Origin: Isotricha intestinalis
Taxonomy: Eukaryota; Ciliophora; Litostomatea; Vestibuliferida; Isotrichidae
Length of the DNA: 64,000 nt
NCBI GenBank assembly: GCA_023807065.1
Contig: JAJJLU010000356.1
Coordinates: 1 to 64,000 of the forward strand
Direction: 5' to 3'
The notes under the pieces were generated by a model. That model saw only the letters and a list, made by a program, of their open reading frames with translations, was not told where the DNA came from and searched no databases. Of the stretch, positions 33,336 through 43,900 are shown piece after piece. The stretch's first letter is position 1. Each line of letters begins with the position of its first letter. Both the position numbers and the translations under genes were made by a program.

Positions 33336-33707
33336 GTAATCCCGATGACTAAGTCCGGAGATAAATTTTTTTGCTCTGTAATCATTCAAAAAATTTTTTT
33401 AATTCTAAATTTTGAGCATCAGAGCTAAGTAGGATAATTTTTTTTTAATTCAAATTTAAAAAAATAAAAGAATAATTTGTATATTAGTGTATATTCAAAT
33501 TTTAAATTGTTTTTATAAAATATTAAATCAATTAAATATTATTTTTTAAATTATATAATTTTAAATATTTTAAATATTTAATTTCTTGAATATTTCTAAT
33601 ATATCTATACAATTTTCAGAGCATCAGAGATAAGTCCGGACTTTTGAAATATTGAGTAAAAAAAAATTATCCTCAAGGCTAAATCCAGACTTCATCCTCG
33701 GGATTAC
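33336..33707. repeat. 372-bp element with imperfect terminal inverted repeats and internal motif copies
   Basis: The ends are inverted copies: GTAATCCCGA at 33336-33345 matches TCGGGATTAC at 33698-33707 exactly. The match extends imperfectly to about 29 bases (22 of 29 by hand alignment). Inside, a GC-richer motif of the form GAGCATCAGAGxTAAGTCCGGA recurs on the plus strand at about 33342, 33414, 33619 and 33672, separated by AT-rich spacers. No coding capacity is visible. It looks like a MITE-type non-autonomous transposon or an unknown structured RNA. No clear target-site duplication can be seen. Confidence 0.55.
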
Positions 33708-34175
33708 AGTATATCTTTATATTTGTTAGTCAAAATGTTGACTTTTTTATCATAAGATGTTTCAATAAAATTATGATTTTTTAAAAAATAATGATTATTC
33801 TACAAATAATATCATCATACCCTAAAACCTAATTTATAAAAAGATTTTATTATTAGATTTGAACAAGTTATAATTTATTTTTTTAAAAATTTTTCATTAA
33901 TTTCATTTATTGTTTTCCATTTACTATTATTGAATGATAGTTTATCTCCTCAGATTCTTGTCATTTAATCTAATCAAATTTATTATTTAATAATTTTCAG
34001 ATAATTGACGAACATAAAATTTATTTCACATGAAAATTATTCTTATTGATTTCTATTATAATATGTATATGATATAATTTTTTGTTTTTTTAATTTTGAT
34101 ATATATGTTATTTTTATTTTTTCATATTATTTAGAATATTTATTTAATTTGCTGATTTTATTTTTTTTGAGATAA
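33708..34175. other. Intergenic, nothing recognised
   Basis: AT-rich sequence between the inverted-repeat element and the 3' end of the RING gene. I see no gene or ordered repeat. Confidence 0.5.
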
Positions 34176-34952
34176 TTATTTTTTTGATTTTGAAATCTTA
34201 TTATTCATAGGTTTATGTTCAACAAATTTTTTCTTTTTTAATTTTGCCCTACAAAAAGGACATTCCTCATTAATTTTTAACCATTTTTCAATGCATTTAA
34301 AATGATATAAATGACCACATTTTAATTTAGTAATATTATCATTGATTCTAATATTAGCTAAGCAAATAGAGCAAGTAGGATTTTCAATTTCTCCTTTTTC
34401 ATTTTTTTCTAACATATTTTTAGTCATTTTTTCTTGATTAATTTGAGCTCTTTGTTTCATATCAAAAGTCATTGCAGAACCTAATAAATTCACTTTATTC
34501 CCATTAACATGAAATTTATTTGTAATTTTAGAATCATTAGATAAATCTTCTTCAATTTCAATATTTTGTTTTTTAAATCTTTTATTAGAATAAATTTCAT
34601 AATTTCCATTTTTATTATTTCCTATAATTTTATTCATATCTGAATTTATTTTATAAGTATCAAAAAAGAATTGATTTTTTTGTTTATCATAATCTATTTT
34701 ATCTCCATATTCTGGAAATTCTTCTCCCATTTCAAAAGGATTATTTTTTCTTCTCATATATTGATGAAATTTATCATTATTAATTAATTTATTTGGGTCA
34801 ATATATTCATCACCTAATTTTATTATATTTTCTGTATTTATTAAATTTCCACATTTATGACATGTTGTTTTTTTGGTTCCTGGAGGAAGATATTTATAAT
34901 GTCTTTCTCCACAATTTTCACATATAAAAGTTGATGGAGTGAAACTTTCCAT
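34176..34952 (-). CDS. RING-H2 finger protein, probable E3 ubiquitin ligase
   Basis: A 258-residue protein. A short zinc ribbon opens it (Cys11, Cys14, Cys31, Cys34; ICENCGERHYKYLP then TCHKCG). A charged Asn/Lys middle follows. A RING-H2 finger lies at about 194-234 (CSICLANIRINDN, then CGHLYHFKCIEKWLK, then CPFCRAKL) with all eight zinc ligands, Cys3-His2-Cys3. The tail is basic. There is no membrane segment. The zinc-ribbon plus RING-H2 layout recalls the RNF126/115 type, and a second gene with that layout lies at 49 kb. Substrates are unknown. It is transcribed divergently from the Rab-like gene 122 bases away, so the two may share a promoter region. Confidence 0.88.
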   Translation of the reverse strand: MESFTPSTFICENCGERHYKYLPPGTKKTTCHKCGNLINTENIIKLGDEYIDPNKLINNDKFHQYMRRKNNPFEMGEEFPEYGDKIDYDKQKNQFFFDTYKINSDMNKIIGNNKNGNYEIYSNKRFKKQNIEIEEDLSNDSKITNKFHVNGNKVNLLGSAMTFDMKQRAQINQEKMTKNMLEKNEKGEIENPTCSICLANIRINDNITKLKCGHLYHFKCIEKWLKINEECPFCRAKLKKKKFVEHKPMNNKISKSKK

Positions 34953-35074
34953 TTTATTTATAGTATAAAAAAAATTTTTTTAACGAAAAATTAAATATAT
35001 TAAAAAATCTAAATCTAACTATAAAAAAGAATTAAAAATGCAAGAAAATATTAAAAATATATAAAAAAAATTAA
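34953..35074. promoter_or_regulatory. Compact divergent promoter region
   Basis: Only 122 AT-rich bases separate the start codons of the RING gene (minus) and the Rab-like gene (plus). Both transcription starts must lie here or within the neighbouring gene. No motif is identifiable. Confidence 0.4.
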
Positions 35075-35728
35075 ATGTCTACTGGAGAAGAAATAGATTG
35101 TAAATTAGTTTTTGTAGGAGAATCAATAGTAGGAAAAACATCATTAATAAATCAATATATTAAAGAAACATTTTCAAATTCAACAATATCAACATTTGGA
35201 GGAGATAAATTTGAAAAAAAGATTGAATTAGAAAATTCAAAAAAAATAAAATTAGTAATTTGGGATACAGCAGGACAAGAAAAATATAGATCACTAAATA
35301 AAATATTTTTGAAAGGTGCAAATATAGTATTAATTGTATATGATATAACAAGAAAAGAAACTTTTGAAGAAATAAAAAATTTTTGGTACAATAATATCAT
35401 TGAAAATGTAAATAATGATATTGTTTTTGGAATAGCAGGAAATAAATCTGATTTATATGAACAATCTCAAGTTAATATTAATGATGCTGAAGAATATGCT
35501 AAAGATATTAATGCTATTTTTTCTGAAACAACTGCTATGAATCATGAATGTATTAATAATTTAATCTTTAATTTAGTTAAGGAATTTTATAGGAGAATAA
35601 TGTTAAATAAAGGAAAGCAAAATAATAATAATCAAAATACAATCCCAAAATTAAATAATAATCATAATAAAGATAATTCAAAAAAGAAATGTTGTGGAAA
35701 TGTTAAAGAAGTCCCTAATCAGAAATAA
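35075..35728 (+). CDS. Rab-like small GTPase (paralogue 2)
   Basis: A 217-residue Ras-superfamily GTPase. Motifs: P-loop GESIVGKTS, switch I STFGGDKF, WDTAGQEKYRS with the catalytic Gln, GNKSDLYE and ETTAMNH. The core closely follows paralogue 3 at 36.9 kb, including NFWY/SYWY after switch II and the His after ETTAxN. The C-terminal Cys pair (KKKCCG) is not terminal: eleven residues (ending VPNQK) follow the pair, which is not a normal Rab prenylation signal. Either membrane attachment is unusual or lost, or the true stop has shifted. The frame and stop are unambiguous in this sequence. Confidence 0.9.
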   Translation: MSTGEEIDCKLVFVGESIVGKTSLINQYIKETFSNSTISTFGGDKFEKKIELENSKKIKLVIWDTAGQEKYRSLNKIFLKGANIVLIVYDITRKETFEEIKNFWYNNIIENVNNDIVFGIAGNKSDLYEQSQVNINDAEEYAKDINAIFSETTAMNHECINNLIFNLVKEFYRRIMLNKGKQNNNNQNTIPKLNNNHNKDNSKKKCCGNVKEVPNQK

Positions 35729-36395
35729 AAAATACTTAAATTATAGTTTTTAATAAATTAACAAATGAAAAAAATATTGGTTTTTTTAGAATAATAAAAA
35801 CAATAATTTATTAACCTTCTACTTTATCATTATAAAAATTTATTTAAATAATTTACTTTATTATATTCCCATTTTAATCAAAAACTGAATTGAGTTAAAT
35901 TAATAATGGAATTTTTTATTTTAATTAATTCTTTTTCAATTGATAATTAAACATAATCTTAAATAAAGTATTATAGTATTAAATAATAGATAAATAATTT
36001 AATTCTTATTGAATGAATTTCTTTGTGTTCATTCTGTTTTATGGAAAAAAATTCTAAAATAATAAATCATTCAATTCATATATTTTCAGAATATTTTTAT
36101 ATTACTAAATGCAATATAAAAAAATTATAATTTAAAATATTTTGTCGTTTGAAACCAATTTTGAAATTATATAATATTTTCTTTATCATTATAATATATC
36201 TAATTTTTTTAATTTCTTATTACATTTTAAATTTTGATTTATTTTAAATGCACCCTGAAATTTCTTCAACATTTTTGTTGATTCATAAACAATATAAATA
36301 ATTCCAAATAAAACAGCTTTAACAAATTAATCATCATTTATAAAATCATAATGAAAGTTCAGCACTTTATATATTAATGATATTATATGTACAGG
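35729..36395. other. Intergenic, nothing recognised
   Basis: AT-rich sequence between the second Rab-like gene and the next coding-like remnant. No gene is supported. Confidence 0.5.
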
Positions 36396-36815
36396 AAATG
36401 AGCATTTATCACAAAAGAAGAATAAAACTAAACATTATTAAATTAAAGCATTGATGAATAAGTTAAATAATGAAATATAGAAAGAATACCAGGAATTCAT
36501 CATATAAACCTATTAAGAAGAAAAGATGATGTTAATAAAAGTTTTGAAGATAGATGAAAGATTGAAATTGATATAGAAATAATCTAATATTAACCTTATC
36601 ATATAAAAAATAGAATAATAAAACTACAATTAATTTCAAAGATAATTATGAAAACTGAAGAAAAAGATTTTAGTTAAGTTAGAAATTTTTTTGATAAAGG
36701 GGAAAATAAAAAATGAAATATTATATTTTAAATCAAAATCATAAAAAAAGAAAATACAATAATATGAGATATTCCTTATTCCTTATTATCAAAGGAATAC
36801 TCCCAAAGTTAATTT
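36396..36815 (+). pseudogene. Coding-like frame interrupted by fifteen Gln/Trp-compatible stops
   Basis: One frame of about 140 codons stays in register throughout. It reads as a convincing protein: acidic residues are about 16%, with strings such as NIERIPGIHHINLLRRKDDV and IMKTEEKDFS. It contains ten TAA and five TGA codons. Reading TAA as Gln and TGA as Trp gives natural-looking sequence (for example around SIDEQVKQ and ENKKWNIIF). I saw no frameshift in it, unlike the other remnants. No start codon or known family is recognisable. It ends about 115 bases before the third Rab-like gene. Confidence 0.45.
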
Positions 36816-36932
36816 TAATAAATTTTTAAAATAAAAAATAAATTTAATGCTTTTTTTTGTGTTTTTTGATTTTTTTTGATTATTTTTTTTAATTTTGGAT
36901 CGATATTTTAATTAAATTTATTTTTTTTAAAG

Positions 36933-37565
36933 ATGTCTGATGATGAATATGATGATGAAAATTTATTAAAATGTAAAATTACATTAATAGGAGAATCTTC
37001 TGTTGGAAAGACTTCATTTATAAAGCAATATATATCAGAAACTTTTCTTCAAGAAGAAAAAAGTACAATTGGAGGAGAAAGAGAATATAAAATAATAGAA
37101 GTAAATGGTGAAAAAATAAGATTATGTTTTTGGGATACAGCAGGACAGGAAAAATTTAGATCTTTAAGTAGAATATTTATCAATAAATCAAATATTGTTA
37201 TTTTTGTTTATGATATAACTAACAAAAATTCTTTTGAACAAATTAAATCTTATTGGTATCCTACAACTATAGAAGTTTTAGGTAAAGAGAATGTTGTATA
37301 TGGAATTGCTGCAAATAAAAGTGATTTATATCAAAATGAAGAAGTTAAATTTGATGATGCTCAACTTTTTGCTAAAGAAATAAACGCAATCATTGAAGAA
37401 ACTACTGCTATTAATCATAAACAAATTGATCAATTAATTAATGAGTTAATTGCTGAATTTTTAAAAAAAAAATCTATTGAAAATAATCAACCTAATAATA
37501 CAAGTAAATTACAAAAAGAAAAAAAAAATAATAAGCAAAAGGAAAAAGGAAAAGCCTGTTGTTAA
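36933..37565 (+). CDS. Rab-like small GTPase (paralogue 3)
   Basis: A 210-residue Ras-superfamily GTPase with P-loop GESSVGKTS, switch I STIGGERE, WDTAGQEKFRS including the catalytic Gln, ANKSDLYQ and ETTAINH. It ends in a basic tail and a terminal Cys-Cys (KGKACC), the standard signal for double geranylgeranylation. It should therefore be a membrane-bound trafficking GTPase, closest in style to the Rab5/21/22 group. It is a near neighbour and paralogue of the gene at 35.1 kb, in the same orientation, and more distantly of the one at 31.2 kb. The three differ mainly in switch I and the C-terminal anchor. Confidence 0.92.
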   Translation: MSDDEYDDENLLKCKITLIGESSVGKTSFIKQYISETFLQEEKSTIGGEREYKIIEVNGEKIRLCFWDTAGQEKFRSLSRIFINKSNIVIFVYDITNKNSFEQIKSYWYPTTIEVLGKENVVYGIAANKSDLYQNEEVKFDDAQLFAKEINAIIEETTAINHKQIDQLINELIAEFLKKKSIENNQPNNTSKLQKEKKNNKQKEKGKACC

Positions 37566-37692
37566 ATATTAATAATATATGAATAGGAAAAAAAAATATA
37601 AATCAAAATAAAAAAAAAATTTTTTTATTCTAAAACTATATAAAATTAATTTATATTAAAAAAATTTAAAAAGAATTTAAACCCAAAAAAAA

Positions 37693-38679
37693 ATGGACAA
37701 CCAAGAAGAAGATTATACAGAAAAAGCACATCAAATCTTTACTTATATAAACGAATATCGTCAAAACCCAAAAACCTTGGCAAAAAAATTGGAAATTCTT
37801 CGCACTTATCTTGACACAGACACAAATGTATTAAGTGAGCCAAACAAAATACAGATCCAGATGGTAGAAGGAGACTCAGTATTTAAGGAGGCCATTTCTT
37901 ATTTAAAGAAACTTCCTCCCTTGGCTCCATTAGTCTGGGATGAGAATCTAGCTCGAAGCGCTAGCGAGCATGTTAACGACATAGGTCCGAAGGGTCTCCT
38001 GCTATATCAAAGTTCAGATGGAATGGAGCCTGAAGAAAGAATAAGTAAATTTGGAACTTATATTGAATCATTAGGAGAAAATATTGATTTTGGACCTAAT
38101 GATGCTTTAGGAGTTATTATTTCACTAACTTTAGATGATGGGGAAGAAAGTAGACCTCATAGAGATAATTTATTTAAAGGAGATTATCATAAAGTAGGTA
38201 TTGCTTGTGGACCTCATAAAACTGAGTTTCAAATGTGTGTTATGGATTTTGCTTATGATTTTATCCCTTTGAATCAAAATGAAAAAAATAATAATAATTT
38301 AGGAGATTTTAATAATAATAACAATTATTTTAATAACAATAATAATGTCTTTAATAATGTTAATAATAATGTTAATTCTAATGTTAATAATATTGGGAAT
38401 CAAAGTCCTCTTGTTAAGTTGAGTTTGGAAAATGAAGATTTTAAAAATGCTTTAAGACAATATGATGGGGGATTTGATGGAAAAGGTTTTCCAGGGAATT
38501 TTGGGAATAATAATTTAAATAATGATTTAGATGTTTTAAAAAAAGAAACAAGAAATTTAATGAAAAATATGAAAGTTGTTGAAAAAAAAGTAGAAATTAT
38601 TACAACTGTTGTTTATACTTTTAATGATGGAAGTACTAAAGAAATGGTTCAAACTGAAAAACATTCTTTTAAATATTAA
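37693..38679 (+). CDS. CAP (SCP/PR-1) domain protein with a GC-rich coding island
   Basis: A 328-residue protein of the CAP superfamily without a signal peptide, so probably cytosolic or Golgi-peripheral like GAPR-1 rather than secreted. The CAP domain covers about residues 10-200. It shows an opening helix ending EYRQNP, a His in RSASEHVND, SLGENI, and the signature GDYHKVGIACG. An Asn-rich linker follows (200-235), then a C-terminal strand-rich extension (TTVVYTFNDGSTKE) of unknown function. Bases about 37740-38040 use codons rare elsewhere in the window (CTC, CTG, CGA, CGC, AGC, CCG, GAC), and 37861-38040 is about 44% GC by hand count. The rest of the gene is ordinary and AT-rich. The reading frame is continuous. 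Confidence 0.9.
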   Translation: MDNQEEDYTEKAHQIFTYINEYRQNPKTLAKKLEILRTYLDTDTNVLSEPNKIQIQMVEGDSVFKEAISYLKKLPPLAPLVWDENLARSASEHVNDIGPKGLLLYQSSDGMEPEERISKFGTYIESLGENIDFGPNDALGVIISLTLDDGEESRPHRDNLFKGDYHKVGIACGPHKTEFQMCVMDFAYDFIPLNQNEKNNNNLGDFNNNNNYFNNNNNVFNNVNNNVNSNVNNIGNQSPLVKLSLENEDFKNALRQYDGGFDGKGFPGNFGNNNLNNDLDVLKKETRNLMKNMKVVEKKVEIITTVVYTFNDGSTKEMVQTEKHSFKY

Positions 38680-39023
38680 ATCAATTATTTGAAATTATTT
38701 TTTTTTCTTTTCAAATTAATATAAAAAATATAATTCATTATTGTGTTTTTAAATGACAAAAAAATATATAAATTCTAAATTTAAATTTATATTAAACAAA
38801 TATAAATCATAATACTCAATTTTTTTTTAAATAATTAAAATTTGGAAAAAGCTTTAATTAGTATGGAAAAATTCTATTTTCTTTTATATTATATAAAATT
38901 TAGAATATTTCATTTATTTGTTTTGAATTTCATAAATTTTTATTGATATCATAATAAATATTTATATAAAATATAAAAAGAAAAATTAAATAATATACAA
39001 AAAATATTTAAATATTAAATAGA

Positions 39024-39650
39024 ATGTCTATAGAACAGAAAGAAGATTTAGAAAAAATAAAACAATTAGAAGAAGAAAATAATATAATTAAAACAAATTT
39101 TGAAAGTTATCAAATAGCTACAGGAAAAGAAAGACTAGAACAAAATGAAAAAATAAATAAAATGGAACAAGCACTTCAAGTAATGAATGAGGAATATGAA
39201 AAATTATGTAAAAAATTTGGTGAAATTTCTCAAAGAAATGAGAAATTAGTTAATACAAATAATTTATTAAGAGAAAAAATTGAAGCAATTCAAAATAATG
39301 AACTTTTATATAAAAATGAAAATTCTAAATTAGTGAAAAAAATAATTCAATATGAAAATGATATTAAATTACTTAATAGTCAGTTAAAAGATAGTACTTT
39401 AAAAAATAATAAATTAAGTAAATCAAATAAAGAATTAACTTCAAAAAATAAAGAATTAATTATTGAATTAGAAAATAGAGAAAATAGATTAAAAGCATTG
39501 AGAGATATGAATATGATTTTAGAAAATAAGGGAAATAAATTAGTAAAAAAATTTAGTGAAATAATGAAAACTTATCAAGATGAAAAAGTTAAAACTATTA
39601 CTGAGAAAGAACAATTAAATACAAATCAAAAATCTGAGAAAAAAAATTAG
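39024..39650 (+). CDS. Small coiled-coil protein
   Basis: A 208-residue protein that is helical and heptad-patterned almost throughout (LEKIKQLEEENNIIK, MEQALQVMNEEYEKL, NKLSKSNKELTSKNKEL). It has no Pro-rich, membrane or signal segments, and ends with a charged tail and TAG. The pattern resembles alpha-taxilin-type and tropomyosin-type coiled coils, but I cannot assign it; taxilins are longer. It is a probable scaffold or vesicle/cytoskeleton adaptor by composition only. Confidence 0.7.
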   Translation: MSIEQKEDLEKIKQLEEENNIIKTNFESYQIATGKERLEQNEKINKMEQALQVMNEEYEKLCKKFGEISQRNEKLVNTNNLLREKIEAIQNNELLYKNENSKLVKKIIQYENDIKLLNSQLKDSTLKNNKLSKSNKELTSKNKELIIELENRENRLKALRDMNMILENKGNKLVKKFSEIMKTYQDEKVKTITEKEQLNTNQKSEKKN

Positions 39651-40241
39651 TTATTTTAATTAATATTTAAAAATATATTAATATTTATATTTAGTCTTTT
39701 TTAATTATTCTTGATTGAAAATAAATAAATTGAAAATTTACTTTTTAATAAAAAAAACTCTATAAATAGGAAATAAATTAATATTTATAAACATTAAATA
39801 TTTTTAAGTGTGACATCATATCTTTTATTTTAGATATTCTTTTTATAATTAAAATCTTTACTCATCTCTTTTTTTATTCATTATATTTTTTTAGTATTAA
39901 TGTTCAGATTGCATTTTTAAATTATTTTCATACTCTTCAATTGTTAAAAAAAACAATTTTTTTAATTTTTCCAAATTTATTGTCATTTAAAATAAAAATT
40001 AAGCTTATCATGATTAACTAAATTAATAATATTTAAAATATTATATTTATTTTCATTTAAGTATAAAATATATTTTTAATAAATTAAAATTTTTCTGCTT
40101 TTTATAATCAATAAAATTCAGTTAAATATCTACAATATTTATTTTTTTCAAAAAATAAAAATTTTCATGTAAAAAAAATTTGCTAAATAATTAAATTTTT
40201 TTAGACAATTTTATTATTCTTTAAATACAATTAATTAATAT
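39651..40241. other. Intergenic, nothing recognised
   Basis: AT-rich sequence with stops in all frames between the coiled-coil gene and the next broken gene. I see no RNA gene or repeat. Confidence 0.5.
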
Positions 40242-40674
40242 ATGAAGACTTAACAACAAATAATCCATAAAGAAGAATTACTTAAAATAGAAATAAAAGG
40301 TATTCTTTTAGTAAAATATAGAAAAAATAATAGAAAAAAAGATGGACCAATGACAAAATTTTTAAGTCGAATTTCTTTAAGGAAAAAATGTGTTCCAAAT
40401 AAAACAAAAGAAATATGCAATTATAAATACCTATATGAAAATAAATTTGAAAATGAAAAATTCTTAAAAGTTTCTTTTTTTAACTTGATTTTAAAGAAGA
40501 AGAAAATTCATTCAGTTCATGTGACGAAAATTCAGTTGAAGATTTAATTATTTATGATATTGAAAATAATAATGTTAAAAATATTAATAAAGAAGAAATA
40601 GGAAATATTGATAAAGAATTAGATGAAATTGAAAAAGAACTATTAAAAAAAATAAAGATAGAGAATCTTCAATA
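40242..40674 (+). pseudogene. Small broken gene (basic N-terminus, acidic C-terminus)
   Basis: An ATG at 40242 starts a frame with a TAA at its fourth codon. It then stays open through a basic region with Cys residues (GPMTKFLSRISLRKKCVPNK). At the T run near 40477-40483 the sequence must shift by one base and cross another TAA to enter an acidic frame (SFSSCDENSVEDLIIYDIEN, then GNIDKELDEIEKELLKK) that ends at TAG near 40672-40674. A 27-nt GT-AG interval starting near 40470 does not fix the frame. Family unknown. The remaining bases to 40954 hold nothing recognised. Confidence 0.5.
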
Positions 40675-40954
40675 GAAACAAAATACATTATGAATTTTAA
40701 TTATAAAATACAATAATTGTAAATCAATATATCCTTTATATCTTTATTAATTATTCTATATTGTATCAAAGTTAACTTAATTATGAATTAAAATAATTTC
40801 TATGATCAACTTTTTGTATTTATTGAAAAAAACAAATATATAAAAATATAATATATTAAAATATAATTTAAATAATTGTTTAAATAACTTTCAAAAATAA
40901 TTGTCCTAATTCTTTAATTATTTAATAAATTTTTATGAAACAATAATAAATAAA

Positions 40955-43900
40955 ATGGTAGATACTGGAATGTCTGGTATGCAAAATAATATATATCAAA
41001 AAAGTGGTTTTTCTTCAACTATAAAAAATCCTGAAATAATTGATGCTCCCCCTTCAAGAACAAAAAATACAAATTATAATATGACCCCATTACCCGATCA
41101 AAAAGTAGGAAAAATTCAAAACAAAAATAAAAGTAAATTATTAGGAAGAGATGAAAAAATTGAGCCTGATCAATATTATTATGTGAAAGATGAAAATGAA
41201 AGATTAAAAAAAGAAAAAATTTTAACAAATGAGAAGATAAAAAAAATGGAAGTTCAATTAGCAAATATAAAAGCTCAATTAATAAAAGAAAGAAAATTAT
41301 CTGACACAAGAGTTATAAATATGGATAATTCTAATTTTGATAAAGATTTCCAAGCAACAAAATTAGAAAATGAAAAATTAAAAGATCAGAATACAAAATT
41401 AAGAACTTATATAAAAGGATTGCAAAGTGATAAAAGAACAATTCCAAATTTCAATAAATCCAAGACAAATAAAAAAAAAGTAAGAAATCCATTAGAAGTT
41501 CAAAGAGAAAGAAATAATGATTTAGCTTTAATTTCTCATTTAAGAGAACAACTAAGAAATTTAAATGAAGATAAAAATAATTTAATTCAAGAAATAACTC
41601 TTTTAAAATCAAATGGTAATTTTAATCCTCAATCAACTTTAAAATCAGGAAAAAATACATTAAATGATTTATCAGATATTAAAACAGGATATGAAAAATC
41701 AAATATGAGATTAGATACAAGTAATAAAATGTTACAATTAACAAGACAAAGTTTACAAGAAATGACAGAAAAATATGAAAAAGAAAAAGATAAAAATAGA
41801 CAATTAGAAGCGAGAATTTCATTAATGAAAAGTAATGAGGATAAATTAAATGATTATCAAGCTTTAATTGAAGAATATAAAAAAAGAGAAAAAATTTTAG
41901 AAAATAGAATTGAAGATTTATGTGATTCTCCTTTTATTAAACAAGCCGAAGAAAGAGGTAATATATATAGAAAATTTACTGAAAATGAAAAAGCTTTAAA
42001 TGAAGCTGAAAAACAAAATAGAGAATATGATTTAAAAAATAGACAATTAGAAAAAAGAAATAAAGAATTAGAAAGTGAATTAAAAGTTGCTTTAGTTGAT
42101 AAAGATAAATATAAAGATGAATGTACTAGATTAAAAATTTCAAGTGAAGAAAGAGAAAAAAATTCAAAGTATTTCCAAGAACAATTTAAATTATTAAGTA
42201 AATATGGTGAAGTAGATTCAAACTTTAATAATTTATTAAATATAATGAAATTAAGTACAGATGCAAATAATTGGTCAAATATGAATATATTAGAACAAAT
42301 GAATAATACTGATAAAAGCAAAGATCCAGTTGTTTTAAATAAAGAAATAGAAAGATTAAAAATTGAAAAAGGAACATTAGGAAATGAATTAGAAAAAACT
42401 AAATCTTTATTACAAATCCAACAACAAATTAATGAAGATATGAAAAAAGTTCAAGAATGTGACTTAAAGAAATATCAAGCAGAAATAAAAAAATCTAAAG
42501 AAAAAATAGAAGAATTATGTAAATTAATAGATATAAAAAATTTACCAAAAGATTATATTTCAAAAGATTCATTTGGAAATCCAGTTGTAAAAGATACAAA
42601 AGATTTAATATCTTCTTTATTAAATGAAGAAAAAGATGTAACTAAATTACAAAGTAAAAATATGAATGATCAAATAAGTGAATTTTCAAGAGATGAAGAT
42701 GAACCAGAATTTTCGATGAATGAAAATGCAATAGATTTATATATTGGAGAATGTGAATTTGAAGATGGATTAGATTCAGAAATTGGATTTAATGTTGATA
42801 ATATGATGTCTTTCTTAACTGTAGATTTCTTCATTCACGAAACTCAAACTTCAAATATTTTATCTGGTAAAAATCCCATGTTTAACTTCCAATTATCATT
42901 TAGAGTTAATGTTGATGAACATTTATTAAATTATTTAGAAAGTGATTATATTTATATTGAAATTTACTATTTAAGAGACAATCAACAAGCTATTTTAGGA
43001 AAAGGAAAAATTTCTTTATTGGATTTAATTAATGCTGAAACTGACAATAGAACTAATAATAGAGTTGTTAATAGAATTTGCCCTTGTTATTCAATTACTG
43101 ATGAAGGATTAAAAATAGCTTCTATTCATTATAAAATGAGAACAAGAAATCCAATTTCAGAAGTATTGAAATTTTATTATGAACAAAATAAATTTATAAG
43201 AGAAATAAATCCAGTAGAAGAAGTAAATCAAAGAGAAGTAGAAAAAACTATAAATGATTATTCATATGTTGGAGGAAAAGTTTATGAAGTTAAAATATTA
43301 GTCACTAAAGCAGTTAATTTAGTTTGTCCTGGTCCTCCAAGAAGAATATTACCATATTTTTATTATAAATTTTATAAAGATTATGAAAAATATTCTAATA
43401 TTTCAACTGGAAATGATCCTCAATTTCAAGATGTTGGTTCCTTTACTGTTGTTTTAGATCCTTCATTACAAGATTATTTATCAAAAGAACTGTTAAATGT
43501 ATATATTTTTGATAGTTCAAATCCAATAGAAGTAGATGTTTCAAATAAAGAATCTGTAAAATTAGTAAATACAAATCAACAAATACAACAAGATTTAATT
43601 GGTGTTTGTAGAATTCCTTTAAAAAATTTATTAATTAATGATATTATTCAAGGTTCTTTCCCAATAATGAATGTAAATAATAGAGAAGTTGGGCAATTAG
43701 TTATTAATATTTTCTGGCAAGAAATTGCTCAAAATGATAATATTGACGGTTCCAGTACTTTTAAAAAAAGAGGTAGTTTACCTTATGAAACCAAAGCCTT
43801 CCAAGATACTTTAATTATAAAACTAGCAAATGCTTTAAGAGAAAAAGGATTAAACGTCGATTCTGCTTTCAATATATTTGATATGGATAATAAAGGAGAA

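Noticed and set aside
40470..40496. 27-nt GT-AG interval as an intron rescuing the 40.2-kb gene
   Set aside because: Its length is a multiple of three, so removing it leaves the frame unchanged and does not reach the acidic frame.
176..40674. Reassignment of TAA/TAG to Gln and TGA to Trp as the genome's code
   Set aside because: Twenty-two intact genes, including one of 3346 codons with many Gln, contain none of these triplets internally and end at them; several remnants also have frameshifts.
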